A stretch of 64,000 nt of DNA, from positions 34,673,578 to 34,737,577 of the forward strand of contig CM065711.1 of the NCBI GenBank assembly GCA_017654935.2, given 5' to 3'. Of the stretch, positions 49,640 through 61,912 are shown one piece after another. The DNA is from Phymorhynchus buccinoides. Lineage: Eukaryota; Mollusca; Gastropoda; Neogastropoda; Raphitomidae. The notes beneath the pieces were generated by a model that saw nothing but the letters and a program-made list of their open reading frames with translations, searched no databases and had not been told where the DNA came from. Each line of letters opens with the position of its first letter. The stretch's first letter is position 1. The position numbers and the translations under genes were made by a program.

Positions 49640-51390
49640 GTTTACTTTCGATTTGATGTGAATCACGATGTCGAGTAACAGGAGCAGGCAATACAGGAAT
49701 CATTTACGAGATATGTTAATGAAAGATATAAGACGAACACGGGTGTACGTGCACCAAAAGACGATAATGGTGAATATGTTGTTGCAGATGAAGATAATGC
49801 TGAAATTCTTAACAATGGTTTTGCCAGTGTTTTTACCAATGAAAATTTATCACAAGTACCTATTTCAACAGATGGTTTAAACTCAGACGGGGTGTCTGTT
49901 GCTGAGGTTAGAGTAAGTCCCTTAGCTGTTCAGAAAAAGGTAAAAGAATGAAATGCTTCAAAAGTACAGGGTCCTGATGGGATACGACCTAGAGTATTAA
50001 AAGAATTGGCTGATGAAATATCTTTACCTCTTACCATACTATTCAATAAAACACTTGAAAAGGGCCAGATTCCTACAGAGTGGAAACAAGCTAACGTCAC
50101 AGCTATTTTTAAAAAGGGATCAAGATCAGATGCTGGCAATAATAGACCTGTTAGCTTAACATGTATCACTTGTAAAATCCTGGAGTATTGTATTAGAGAT
50201 GCCATCACTAACCATATGAATGATAATAACCTGTATGTTGATTGTCAGCATGGTTTCAGAAGTAACATGTACATAACAGCTTTTGGAAGTTATGAAGGAA
50301 ATAACAGAATTACTAGATAACTATGATTATGTTGATATAATATGCTTAGACTTTAGGAAAGCTTTTGATAGTGTACCACATGAGAGACTTTGGATTCAAT
50401 TAAGATCTTATGGAATAGTAGGTAATCTACATGTATGGATTAAACAAATTTTATCTGGACGAACTCAAAAAAGTTAAAGTTGGATATAAGTATTCAGCTG
50501 AGGCAAAGGTACTTAGTGGAATCCCCCAGGGGAGCATCCTAGGTCCCACTTGGTTTACCAGTGTTTAATAATGACATACCCGATTGTGTTCATTCATCAT
50601 GTAACATTTTTGCTGATGACACCAAGGTTTATAATAAATCATGTAACAGTAACTTACTACAGAAATACTCACAAATGGAATCTTTATTTCAACACAAGTA
50701 AGTGTAAGGTAATGCATGTTAGTAACAGAAATCCAAGTGTTGATTATGCTATTATGAATGACAATGTGGCATGTACAGTAACAAAATGTAATAATGAAAA
50801 AGACTTAGGAGTAACTTTTAATAAGGATTTTTCTTTTGACAAACATAGTCAGAACTGTATTAACACTGCTAATAAGATGATTGGTCTATTTTAAAAGAAC
50901 CTTTGTCAACATTGATCAGGATATATTTATCAAATTGTACAAGGCATTGGCAAGACCACACTTAGAATATGGAAACATCATATGGTTCCCAAAGTATAAA
51001 TACCAGTCGTCAGCAATTGAAAAAGTGCAACGCAGAGCAACAAAACTTGTTAATGGGTGCAAGAATATGGATTATTATACTAGGCTTAAATATTTAAATC
51101 TGTTTTCACTCAAAGGAAGAAGAATTAGGGGGGATCTCATTGAGGCCTATACAATATTCAATTGTTGTGTTGACTTGTCTTCAAAAACGTTTTTTGATTC
51201 TCCTAAATTCAATTTAACAAGGAATGCTTATGGTAAAGTTTCTATTAAAAGATTTAATACTAATACAAGAAAAAAATGTTTCAGCATCCGCGTTGCTAAC
51301 TTATTGAATGAGTTACCTATTAACTTAAAATTTGCACCTAATACGAACACGTTCAAAAATCGCTTGGATGATTTTCCAAATATTTAAATA
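49640..51390 (+). pseudogene. CR1-like LINE, endonuclease missing
   Basis: The plus strand carries, across frameshifts, a pre-polymerase segment (GPDGIRPRVLKELADEI), RT motifs (PVSLTCITCKILEYC, ICLDFRKAFDSVPH at about 50345, GIPQGSILGP at about 50519, FADDTKVYN at about 50610) and a C-terminal domain (LEYGNIIWFPKYK, IEKVQRRATKLV, LKYLNLFSLKGRR) ending at 51387. No endonuclease is seen upstream; the element begins about 150 bp after the TTAA MITE, so it is 5'-truncated. At least three frame changes and one in-frame TGA make it inactive. Sequence type is Jockey-superfamily, CR1-like. Confidence 0.85.
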
Positions 51391-52282
51391 TGTTTAGATT
51401 TTTTTTATTAGGAAAATTGACCGTAATACACCTTGACCAAATGTTTTTTTTATTATAATTGATGTATACGATGGGACTATATAAAAACCTTGACGGCTTG
51501 TCTTGTCCCTACCACTACAACTACTACTAAACTTGTTTTGGGTTGACGTCTGGGTAGTAGAAAGTGGTATTTGAAAATGACGTAAAAGTTATTTTCCTTT
51601 CTTTATGCAGGCGAAAATCCTGTGTGCGTTGTTTCGCTGAATTAAAACATAATTTCATCTGGTTTGGTTGAGGCCGAAATAGATACCGACGTTTCGAAGT
51701 TGTATGGCTGTTTTCTTGTTTTGTGATTGGTTGATAGTTACCTAAGGGGCGCAATTTCTGCTAATGATTTACCTCCCTTTGCTGTTTGCCGAAAAATGCG
51801 TTATAAAACAAATTCTGAAGCAGTGTGTAAGTGATTGTTTGCGAGCTTGACGGATTTAACTTCTAATATTATTTATCTTCCAAGAACAACTCAAATTTTC
51901 TCATCTACTTTTAATGTGAGCGGCGTGAAATGAAAACTCGATCTTTCTTTTCACTAAGTTGTCAGAAACTGTGTATGAGTAGACTTGGGCCCTGCACACA
52001 TTTTCGCACAAGTTCCGCGCGGAAACCCAACTGGGTTTATTCTTTGAGTCTTTGCCTAAGTTGATCATCATCATTGCTGTAAATATGACTGGACAGTGAC
52101 TTGACCCCTACCTCTCGCCGTTTAGCAGAGTGACAGAAGAAAGAAAGAAGTCAAAGAAAGGACAGTGAAGACAGAGGACAAGGAACAGAGAAATCCGAGA
52201 AGAAAGAGTCTTGGAAGAAGACGGGAACGAGTGAGAAGATAGCAAGAAGGCCTCTGGGAGAAGAAGAGGACGACGACAGTGA
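51391..52282. other. Intergenic sequence, no gene recognised
   Basis: AT-rich first half. The second half, before the 96-bp array, is purine-rich on the plus strand and is the C-terminal part of the minus-strand open frame described at 52108-52698. Confidence 0.5.
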
Positions 52283-52698
52283 AGGCCTGGGGGAGGTGCT
52301 GGACGTTCACCCGCCTGGGAGGAACTGGGAGCTGTGTCCCTGCTGTCGTCACTGGCTTGTGCGCCTCCTCTGTAGCCACCAGCGATATGGTGGGCTGGAC
52401 AGTCACCTGCCTGGGAGGGACTGGGAGCTGTGTCCCTGCTGTCGTCACTGGCTTGTGCGCCTCCTCTGTCACAACCAGCGATATGGTGAGCTGGACGGTC
52501 AGCTGCCTGGGAGGGACTGGGAGCTGTGTCTGTGCTGTCGTCACTTGCTGGTGCGTCTCCTCCGTTACCACCAGCGATATGAGGTGCTGGACGTTCACCC
52601 GCCAGGGAGGGACTGGGAGCTGTGTCCCTGCTGTCGTCACTTGTTTGTGCGTCTCCTCTGTTACCACCAGCGATATGGTGAGCTGGACGTTCACCCAC
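52108..52698 (-). CDS. Hypothetical 32-residue-repeat protein (doubtful)
   Basis: A 196-codon open frame across the 96-bp array. It encodes about five copies of a 32-residue hydrophilic unit with SDDSRDTAPSPSQAGERPA and HHIAGG, then a hydrophobic Ser/Leu-rich tail. Because 96 is a multiple of three, several frames stay open here, including 171 codons on the plus strand, so openness alone is weak evidence. No start context, splice site or homologue supports expression, and the frame is broken in contig B. Confidence 0.2.
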   Translation of the reverse strand: MGERPAHHIAGGNRGDAQTSDDSRDTAPSPSLAGERPAPHIAGGNGGDAPASDDSTDTAPSPSQAADRPAHHIAGCDRGGAQASDDSRDTAPSPSQAGDCPAHHIAGGYRGGAQASDDSRDTAPSSSQAGERPAPPPGLHCRRPLLLPEAFLLSSHSFPSSSKTLSSRISLFLVLCLHCPFFDFFLSSVTLLNGER

Positions 52699-52770
52699 CT
52701 GGGAGGGACTGAGAGCTGTGTCCCTGCTGTCGTCACCTGCTCTGTTACCACCAGCGATATGGTGAGCTCG
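52283..52770. repeat. 96-bp tandem repeat, five units
   Basis: CTGGGAGCTG recurs at 52325, 52421, 52517, 52613 and (as CTGAGAGCTG) 52709, an exact 96-bp period. Units contain GTGTCCCTGCTGTCGTCAC and ACCAGCGATATGGTGAGCTG and differ by a few percent. Confidence 0.97.
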
Positions 52771-53374
52771 AAAATTACATTTCCGCCCAATTAATTCATT
52801 TGTATTTTTCCTCCATTAAACCTCACGTTATTGACAAAAATTTGAATTTGTAACCCCATTTTGATATTTTGATATTTAGTTAAGTCAAGTTTTCAGACAG
52901 TCTTTTCGCTCATTGCTTTAATAGTCATATTTTCAACCTGTATAATTGATATTGACTTGATTGCCTTTTTTGTGAATATATAACAAGGAAAAAAAAACTT
53001 GAGTAATAGTTGAAATTTGTGTTTTCGTTTCACATTTATATTTCAGAGCCCCTCCTCTTTTCCTTCCCTCCGCATTGGGCTATTGACTGGAGCTAGGGAC
53101 ACTGTCTTGTTTGTCTGTCTGCGCGTTTGTGTCTGCTTGCGTGCATGGGTACGAGTGAATCAATTTATCATTTAGGCATTTAATGATTATGTAATATTAG
53201 GAGATTAACTAGGAAGGTGCCAGAGATTCCAGAATGTACAGGAACATTTATTTTTTAAGTCTTTGTTGTTGTTGTTGATGAATTGATCATGTGATGCGAT
53301 GTTTGGAAATAATAGGTAAATCCCACGCTTAAGTATAAAGGGACTGCTTGGGAATTATTGTTAGCAGTCGATCA

Positions 53375-53375
<1 letters not shown>
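52771..53375. other. Intergenic sequence, no gene recognised
   Basis: AT-rich; allelic to 4508-5189 on contig B. Confidence 0.5.

Positions 53376-53443
<68 letters not shown>
53376..53443. repeat. (GT)n microsatellite
   Basis: About 34 pure GT units. Confidence 0.97.
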
Positions 53444-53446
<3 letters not shown>

Positions 53447-53667
53447 AGTATTGATTGGTTTACAGAATAATTAGTGTTGCTGCTTTGGTGTGATTAAAAG
53501 TGTCAACAAAGGAAGATAATAGTTTAATGGGTCTGCTTATTCATAGTTTTGTCTGGTACCTTAGTGAAGGTTTCTTTTAGTTTATGTGTCGCCCCAATAT
53601 CTCTCTTTACCTCATCAACTTTAACCCCCAGCCTACATTTCGTCAAGGAACTTAACAATGAACACCT

Positions 53668-53884
53668 ATGTTTGCAGCGCTGATTTCTGTTGCTCTTGGG
53701 ATCTGGATCACGTTGGGCTTGGCTCCACGTCAGCCTGGATGTCTGACGGTCTCTTCTGTGGACTCGAGGGGACAGCCGAGCATGGAATCTAACCGGACAT
53801 GTGTGGAATCGTCGATGATTCAGGACCATGTCAAGGATGACCCTTCTGGGAGGTTTCCGGTTCTGAGTTACTGGGTGTGTGGGG
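53668..53884 (+). CDS. Possible first exon with signal peptide (low confidence)
   Basis: From ATG 53668 the frame reads MFAALISVALGIWITLGLA, which looks like a signal peptide, then a short Cys-containing segment ending SYWVCGG directly before a consensus donor GTGAGT (53885-53890). Only 72 codons plus one base are visible and no downstream exon was identified. The contig B counterpart (about 3800-4120) is frameshifted and lacks the donor, so this could be chance or a decayed exon. Confidence 0.22.
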
Positions 53885-54309
53885 GTGAGTGCGCAAGACA
53901 AGACAGAGAGGGATAAGGGCGACTAGGACTTTAGACTGACTTTTCTTGCATATAGTTAAAAGTAAAGGTAATTAGCTTAATTGTCTTTGTTTCATCAAAT
54001 CCCTTCCTCTTCCCTCCCCTTCATATTGACCCTGTGGACTTTGTGGTGCTAGGATTGGTTGGGCAGGGAGGGTGTAGTTGGGAATATTTCGGGAATCATC
54101 ATCAGTTTTCTTCTATCTAGCTAGTTTAGGCCAGTTCTTGTCCCCATCCCCATCCATCTCATTCTCTAGGTTTTATATGTGTTTATGGTTGTGTTCAACT
54201 GTACTTCTTTGCTTGGACTGGTGTGTCAGTGCGGGTACGCTTGTGGTTCAGAGTGTTCATCCAAAAGAACCTGTCCGCTTTCGGGATTGATCCGGTGAGC
54301 GTGACACAT
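53885..54309. other. Intergenic sequence, no gene recognised
   Basis: Contig B homology ends at about 53957; sequence beyond has no second copy in this window. Confidence 0.5.
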
Positions 54310-54960
54310 TGATCTGTACTCAAACCGTTTATGTTAGTAGACTAAGATTTTGTGCTCAGAACTTGTTATGTTAGTAGACTAAGATTGGTGCTCACAAACT
54401 GTATGCAAGCAGACCATAAAGATGCAGTGCTCCAAAAATGAATGTAGGGGAACTAAGGCCATGTGCTAAATAAATGTAATGTGAGTAGACTCAGAATATG
54501 TGCTAAAAACATGTAATGTGAGTAGACTCAGATTATGTGCTCAAAATGTAATGTGAGTAGACTCAGATCATGTGCTCAAAATGTAATGTGAGTAGACTCA
54601 CATTGTGTGCTCATAAACGTATGTCACTAAGCAAAGATCCTATGCTCAACAAAATTATATGCGGGTAGACTAAGGTCATGTGCTCACAAATAATATGTGA
54701 GCAGACTGAGCTTCCGTGCTCAGAACTTTTTATGTTAGTAGACTAAGATTTTTGTGCTCAGAAACTGTGTGTGGGTAGACTGAAGTCATGTGGTCAAAAA
54801 CCGTATGTTATTAGGCAAAGACTATATGCACACAAAAAAACGTATATGAGCAAAGATTCGGTGCACAAAAACTGTACATGAGCAGACTAGAATCATGTGC
54901 TCAAACACTTTGAGTGAGCGGCTATGGTTCTGTGCTCAAAACACTGCTTTGAGAGTAGAC
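54310..54960. repeat. Degenerate minisatellite of about 36-44-bp units
   Basis: Around 16 loose repeats of a unit like ATGTGCTCAAAATGTAATGTG followed by AGTAGACTCAGA. Best conserved at 54470-54610, increasingly decayed on both sides. Confidence 0.85.
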
Positions 54961-55149
54961 TAAGAATCTTGGCACAGAACACAAAGCAGCTTTCGATGAG
55001 AGATGATTTGCTTTTTTTTAAAACACCGATGCAAACTCTGACAGAAATCGTTTGTCCGGAATTTGATTTGTGACAATCCCTTCCTTGCTACCTTGCGTTT
55101 GTAACGGGTTTGCCTAAGATCAAAAATACGTTTCCCAGATTCTTTGTTT

Positions 55150-55365
55150 TTAACCCTTTCAACGCCAGCCATTTTTCAGCCAAAATTATCCATGAAACTT
55201 ACATGGGTACAGAATAGATTTTGTCTGCAATATTTGGGATTCCTCTGTGACATACATAAAATAGGGCCTTACCTCCCAAAATGAAGAACATAAGATAATT
55301 GGGCAACAGACCCTCATTTGATGCCTTTTAGTGACATGGGTATCAAATCATTGTGGTGCCAACAG
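55150..55365. mobile_element. TTAA MITE, truncated copy
   Basis: Starts TTAACCCTTTCAACGCCAGC like the MITE at 49249-49493 and matches its interior in the opposite orientation (TGATGCCTTTTAGTGACATG), but the far terminus is lost near CCAACAGGCG. Confidence 0.7.
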
Positions 55366-55499
55366 GCGACTGTAGAGGCCCTTGCTATTGTATTAAAACA
55401 AATATGGCGTTCATGTGCAACGCTGAACCACAAATATACGAGTAGCAATTGATTTGATGGAAACATGTAGCAAGCATTGAAAGATAGAGAAACAGTCCG

Positions 55500-55835
<336 letters not shown>

Positions 55836-56021
55836 GAAGACAATAATTGATTATTTCCACAGTACAATGTTGATAGCGGTACAACCCTGTGTCTAGTTTC
55901 ACAAGACGGAACGCTCGCACCGTTCGTACAAATCGGCAAAAACGGTCCTAAGAAACATCTTCCTTTGCCGAGATTTAGCATAATAGGTGAGCAGACCAAG
56001 AGCAGACAATGGACTGACTTT

Positions 56022-57290
56022 GCACTGAAAGTACTACAAGCCAATTTTTGTTCTAAATGATGCACTGGGGTGTGTACAATCTCTGTGTGAAAAATCCCAG
56101 AAAATCCTCTTGGGGTTTCCAAGTTACGACGTCATTATTTCCATTTTTAGACTGCAAATTCAAAACCACATGAAACATTATAAACAACAAAAATCGTTAT
56201 TTCTTTTGATAGTTGCCAGCCAATATTTATGCATGTAATGCACTAGGATGTGTATAATCTTTCTGTGACATTTCCCAAAATGTTCCTCCTTGGGTTCTTA
56301 GTTATGACGTCATCTATTGCATTTTTAAATTGAACATTCCTTATCATGTGAACAAACTGTTATACTAGACAGTTCTCTGTTGATACTACAGGCTACTTGT
56401 TGTTGCATACAATACCATAGGATGTGTAGAATCTTTGTGTAAAAAAATCCATCAAAATCCCCTTGGGGTTCCGAGTTATTACATCATTATTTCTATTATT
56501 AAACTGCAAAATTCATGTCACATAAAAAATATAATTTTAGATGATGTCCTTACTAGGAAAGCCAAACTGGAAATTTTGGGAAATGTCACAGAAAGATGCT
56601 AAATGTTGAGTTGAGTTGAGTTGAAATATCTTAATGCATCACACCCATAAATAATGGCTTGAAACTATAAAACGAAATAGCGTTTTTTGTTGTTTATAAT
56701 TATTTCATGTGATATGGAATTTGCAGTCTAAAAATAAAAATAATGACGTCATAACTCGGAAACCCAAAAGGGATTTTCTGTTTTCAGGGGCATTACTTTA
56801 TATTAATTACTTGTGGAGGTATCATAGCCGATGAGGTTTAACCGAGGCGTTGATACACCTATCTGTATTGAAAAACTCGGTTTAACTGCGAGGCGTCCAG
56901 TATTGTTCCCACTTTGTACAAATGTCCCATATGTGTCTGACCGAGAGGACGTAAAGCACCATGTTCATTCATTCAGGATTGTCTGTTTATTCACTAAATA
57001 TTGTGGCGTACCATAGCCGATGAGGTTTATCCGAGGCGTGGTTACTGCCTCTGTATTGTTAAAAATTTGGGACTTTACTGGTGTTGCACTGCCTCCGGGC
57101 ATTGCCTCCAGTATTGTTCCCACCATCTTTGTATCTACAAATGTCCCATATGTGTCTGTTCCAGACCGAGAGGACGTAAAACACCATTTTTCATATATTC
57201 GTGATTTTCTGGGACTTTTCACACAGACATTCTACACACCCTAGTGCATCACTCGGAACCAAACTTGGCTTGTGGTACTTTTAGTACAAA
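56022..57290. mobile_element. 1.27-kb element with terminal inverted repeats and internal tandem units
   Basis: The left end (GAAAGTACTACAAGCCAA, TGATGCACTGGGGTGTGTA, TGTGTGAAAAATCCCAGAAA) returns inverted at 57205-57290. Inside are three degenerate units of about 175 bp (marker ATGTGTA-AATCT at 56070, 56247 and 56420), an inverted partial unit at 56690-56790, and two direct units of about 200 bp beginning CATAGCCGATGAGGTTTA at 56825 and 57013. No transposase frame is visible. Probably a non-autonomous DNA element; superfamily unknown. Confidence 0.65.
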
Positions 57291-57599
57291 ATCATCCTTA
57301 ATTTGAAGAGGTAGGAGCGATGTTCTACAGGCCTCTAACGTTTTGTTCTTTCCAAACGCTGAGTTCACTGCGAACTATCCAGAACTATCACGTGACTTGT
57401 AGGGGGTTAATACATTTCTTGTTGTTGATTGGCTCATTAAAGTTTCGTTAAAATGATTTTTGTTACATGACCAATGAGACACATTTTCAGAACTTGTCAT
57501 TTTATTATTTTTCCAAAAATGTTCCTACAAGTCGTTTCTAAGACCCCTTTTGGCGAAACAGTTATTCGCGCGAATAGCGTAACCTAGTGCAACTCGCCA

Positions 57600-57665
57600 C
57601 TGGCCTCACAGTGATCTAATCAAATCAAATCAAATTCACTTTATTATCTCCCAAGGAGAAATGTT
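57600..57665. repeat. AATCA repeat and conserved LINE/SINE-like tail
   Basis: AATCAAATCAAATCAAATTC followed by ACTTTATTATCTCCCAAGGA, which resembles a 3' tail of dispersed retroelements. The inverted-end motif GTGGTACTTTTAGTACAAAA recurs just after it. Confidence 0.5.
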
Positions 57666-57899
57666 GTGGTACTTTTAGTACAAAATCGTGATTGATGAGA
57701 TCACAGCTCTGACAGCAACGGAGGAGGAGGAAAAACTATTGGGTAGATAGAGTTACCAGAGAAAACATGGAAATATATAGTAAAGGTCAGTGTACACGTG
57801 AACATTTTTCACTATTTCCCCATAGCAACACAGCGATAGTCACTCGTAAGGTTACTTGCATATCACTGTGTTGCCATGGGGGAAGTGTAAAAAAAGCTC

Positions 57900-58177
57900 A
57901 GTACATTCAACATCACCACTCGATGATCAGTAAATCTTATGCACTGATAAACATTAAAAAAAAACCAAAACATGGGGGAAGAGTGAGAAAAGTTCACTAC
58001 ATTCGGATGAACAGTAAATCTTATGCACTGATAAACATTCATTAACAAAAACACCAAACATGGACAAACTAGGCTAGGAATTGGGGGGGGGGGGTGGTTG
58101 CGCGCGTGTGTGTATGTGTGTATTCATGTGTGTGTGTATGTTTGTGTATGTATGTGTGCATATGAGTGTGTTGTGTG

Positions 58178-58209
<32 letters not shown>

Positions 58210-58330
58210 CGTGTTAAGTGTTGTGTGTGTTGTGTTGGTGTCAACTGGATGAACAGTAAATCTTATGCACCGATAAACATTCATTAACAAAAACACCAAA
58301 ACATGAAAAACTAGGCTAGGAATGGGGCAG
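57900..58330. repeat. Three direct copies of an AGTAAATCTTATGCAC unit
   Basis: CAGTAAATCTTATGCACTGA with ATAAACATTCATTAAC occurs near 57928, 58010 and 58255, each followed by ACCAAA-CATG and (in the last two) ACTAGGCTAGGAAT and a G-rich run. Confidence 0.8.
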
Positions 58331-58625
58331 GGGGGTGGGGGGTGGGGGGGTTGGGGTGGTGGGGGTGGGGGTTGTTCTTTGAGGCGCGTGTCTGTATCAT
58401 GTCGTCGTGTGCATTCATATGTGTGTGTGTCATTGTGTGTGTGTTTGTGTGTTTGTATGTGTGTATGTGTGTGTATGCTTGTATGTGTGTATGTGTGTGT
58501 GCAATGTACGCATGTGTGTTTGTGTATGGGTGTGCAAATGTATAGTGTGTGTGTGTGCATGCATGTATGTGTTTGTTTCGTTGTGTGGGTGGGGGTATGT
58601 GGGGGGGGGATATGTGTGTGTTGTT
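58085..58625. repeat. G-run and GT-rich low-complexity tract
   Basis: Two G-runs (58082-58098 and 58325-58372) each followed by interrupted GT repeats, including GGGGTGGGGGGTGGGGGGG-type sequence able to form G-quadruplexes. Confidence 0.85.
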
Positions 58626-58659
58626 ATTTAATGTAACGTCTTTTCACTTAAAGTGATAT

Positions 58660-60855
58660 TAGACAAGAAAAAACACAGTGAGTGGGGGGTGCATATGTAT
58701 AAGTATTTTAATTTCTTTAATGATTTCAGCCCGGATGTTTTTACTTGTTGATTCTAAAGCTTGAAGAACAGATTTAGAATCTACACAAAAAAGAACACCA
58801 CGGAAGTTAAATGGAACCAAGAGGTAAAACACCTGCTTCATGGTAAGTTCCTAAGATCGAACCATGAAAAGGAACACCAAGGGCTAATCTAAATGCTTTG
58901 CAATCTATGCTTTGAAATTTTTCAGTAAATGTTTTGGGGCATTAAAAAAGACCTCTTGTGCACTATGATAATTGTAGCACATCTAACTAATGACGGAAGC
59001 CAACAAGCAGATCAGAATCAAGGTTTGTGTAGTCTTGGCCCCAACTTTGGTGCACACTTGATAACTTTGAAAGGTTATGTGATTATCTTGCTTGATTTAC
59101 AGCATGTTCCAAATGTAGAATTCAAGGACAAGCTGTAAGATGTAATATATACGGCCAAGAAGTGTAATATCTGTAGCATAATTTTTGGTTGGGCTTTTTT
59201 TGTTTACTTTGAAGCGACTGGGAGCTTCCTAGACGTATCCTTCCTGACGGCGGCGTCGAATAGATAGCATGTCTCCAGATTTTTTTTCCAGAATATAGCC
59301 ATAAACCATTTTACAGCATCATAACGACATTAGCAATGTTATCTGGATCGTTTTGATAATTATCTTCTTAATATAGTTTACGAGGACCTTTTTCATGTTT
59401 TACTTTTTCAAAGTAGCATTCAACCATAAACAAATGCCGTCTGCGTACCTGAAATTAAGTTAATGTATTTTTTGAAAAAAAATATATTTTGGTCGATCAT
59501 GGGTTAAGATGTTAAAAAGGAGAGGCACATTACAGAGCGCTTCGGAGGGACCCCTGGACCCATGCGGTCAAGTAGCTTGTTAGAGGAAATATTGTAGTTG
59601 TCAGCACAGAAAGAGAGTCTTGTTTGTTATACTTCTGTTGGTTCAGGAATGTTTTACATAGTTTATAAGATAATGATCCAGAGAGACGCATTAGTTTTTG
59701 AACTTATATTGTAGCTCGTTTCATGCTTCTTGGTTCAATCGGATCGTACGCTTTGTTTATTATCAAAAAAATGTGTGGCAAGAACATATTGTCTTTCTAG
59801 CAAATTGACGTTTGATTTGCTGGTTGTTTACTAGCTTTACTAGGTGATCCAATAGTTGATCTACCTTTTCTAAAGCCAGCCTGGTTAACGGGAATAATGC
59901 CACGTTTTCCACAGTAGTATGGCATCTATTTAAGATAATTAGCTCCACTAATTTGCAAACATGATATGTGAGAGCTATGGGTCTATAGCTATTCCGACAT
60001 TATGCATTGGTTTACCTTGCCCTTAAAAAATAGGAACAATAATTGAGTCTCAGGTCCATATAGATGGCATGTTCCCTTCAACCCAGCATTTTCTGATAAT
60101 TTTATATAAGAATGTGAAAACATTTTCTGGCAGATGTTTTAGCATGTTCTGGCAGATGTTTTCGGCATTTAAGTAATGATCATTGTTTTCCTCAGGGTCA
60201 CTATATAATGTCATTGTTAGATTGATTGAGCATTATTTAGTATCCCTCAAGGTTTTGCATTTTTCTGATAAGCTATTGAAAGAACTATTTAAAAGTTAGC
60301 AAATGCATCAGTAAATGCCTCGAGCTTTTTTGAGATGCTGAATAGGAAATTGTTCATCGCTCTACAATAACAGGATATGCTAGGCAGATGAATCCCATTT
60401 TTTTTCATTTCATGGGCCTTTTTTGCAATACTCGCTTTTAGCATTTTCAAGAACTCTATTTCTTTGGTTCTTTGCAGTTTTCACAGGAATGCTGCCTTTT
60501 ACTTTTTTAACTTTTACTTGCATTTTTTTTAAACGTGTTCTTAATGCATTTTTTAAGACGTGGCAAAGTTTTGTGGCAAGTTTGCATGAATCTGTCCACC
60601 ACTCTTTACCAGAATGCTTAGAAGTCTTTGAATGACTAAGTTCAGGGATTGTCTCATTTGCAGCGTTAAGAACAGACTCCGTAAAATGACTGTACATACA
60701 TTCAATGTCTGTCTTTTCACAAGAGCTAAAATCGTGTGACTTTAGAATAGATTGGAATTTAGTCCAGTCAGCTCGCTTATAATCAAATTTAGGAATTTTA
60801 TCCTTTTCATTATCTTCTGTAACGTCAAATCCTCTAACAGAAAATAATAACAATT
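58660..60855 (-). pseudogene. Decayed LINE with ribonuclease H remnant (I-superfamily-like)
   Basis: The minus strand retains a 147-codon frame at 60853-60410 (WWTDSCKLATKLCHVLKNAL, NRVLENAKSEYCKKG), the linker typically found between endonuclease and reverse transcriptase. RT scraps follow near 60000-59740 (YRPIALTYHVCKLVEL, NQAGFRKGRSTI across frames). At 58841-58659 there is a ribonuclease H-like segment (GVLFCVDSKSVLQALES). RNase H after RT is characteristic of I-superfamily LINEs. All frames are broken. Confidence 0.65.
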
Positions 60856-61000
60856 GGAATGTGGTAACTTCCTAATGCATTATCGAGTAATTGCCACGTG
60901 CAGCTAGGAACTATCGATGGAGAGATTTAAAGTCGTCAATAGTGATGGATTGTGGATGGTGGGGACATCAAGGAGTCTAGTAACAATGCCTAATTGTATT

Positions 61001-61500
61001 NNNNNNNNNNNNNNNNNNNNNNNNNNNNNNNNNNNNNNNNNNNNNNNNNNNNNNNNNNNNNNNNNNNNNNNNNNNNNNNNNNNNNNNNNNNNNNNNNNNN
61101 NNNNNNNNNNNNNNNNNNNNNNNNNNNNNNNNNNNNNNNNNNNNNNNNNNNNNNNNNNNNNNNNNNNNNNNNNNNNNNNNNNNNNNNNNNNNNNNNNNNN
61201 NNNNNNNNNNNNNNNNNNNNNNNNNNNNNNNNNNNNNNNNNNNNNNNNNNNNNNNNNNNNNNNNNNNNNNNNNNNNNNNNNNNNNNNNNNNNNNNNNNNN
61301 NNNNNNNNNNNNNNNNNNNNNNNNNNNNNNNNNNNNNNNNNNNNNNNNNNNNNNNNNNNNNNNNNNNNNNNNNNNNNNNNNNNNNNNNNNNNNNNNNNNN
61401 NNNNNNNNNNNNNNNNNNNNNNNNNNNNNNNNNNNNNNNNNNNNNNNNNNNNNNNNNNNNNNNNNNNNNNNNNNNNNNNNNNNNNNNNNNNNNNNNNNNN
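61001..61500. other. Assembly gap (500 N)
   Basis: Exactly 500 N, a fixed-size scaffold join. Confidence 0.99.
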
Positions 61501-61865
61501 GAGGTGCGCACACGTGTGCATGCATATTTCTGTGTTAAGAAAATATTAGGTTTTGATGTTTAATTATTTTTTTCAATTCATATTGATATTCATGTACTAA
61601 TGTGTTGATCCTTGTTTATTGCTATATTTGATGTTTATATAATATGTGTTTTATGCCTACGGATGTACTGTATTAATGCTAGTATTTATTGCAGCTTTTG
61701 TATGTTACTTTAGTAATGCTTACCTATGTATCTTATTTTAATCATTTGTAAAGTGCAAAGAGCTCTAGTTTTACTGAGAGGTGTTGCGCTATATAAATCA
61801 TCATTTATTATTAGTTATTATTATTATTATTATATTATGTATGTATGTATTATGTATTATTACTA

Positions 61866-61911
<46 letters not shown>

Positions 61912-61912
61912 A
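61501..61912 (+). mobile_element. L2-like LINE tail (contig D)
   Basis: Matches 40306-40683, including GCGCTATATAAAT, with an altered (TTA)n containing TATGTATGTATTATG. It starts next to the position of the (GGT)n in contig C. Confidence 0.88.

Noticed and set aside
58085..58625. Cys/Val-rich plus-strand proteins
   Set aside because: They derive from GT repeats and G-runs.
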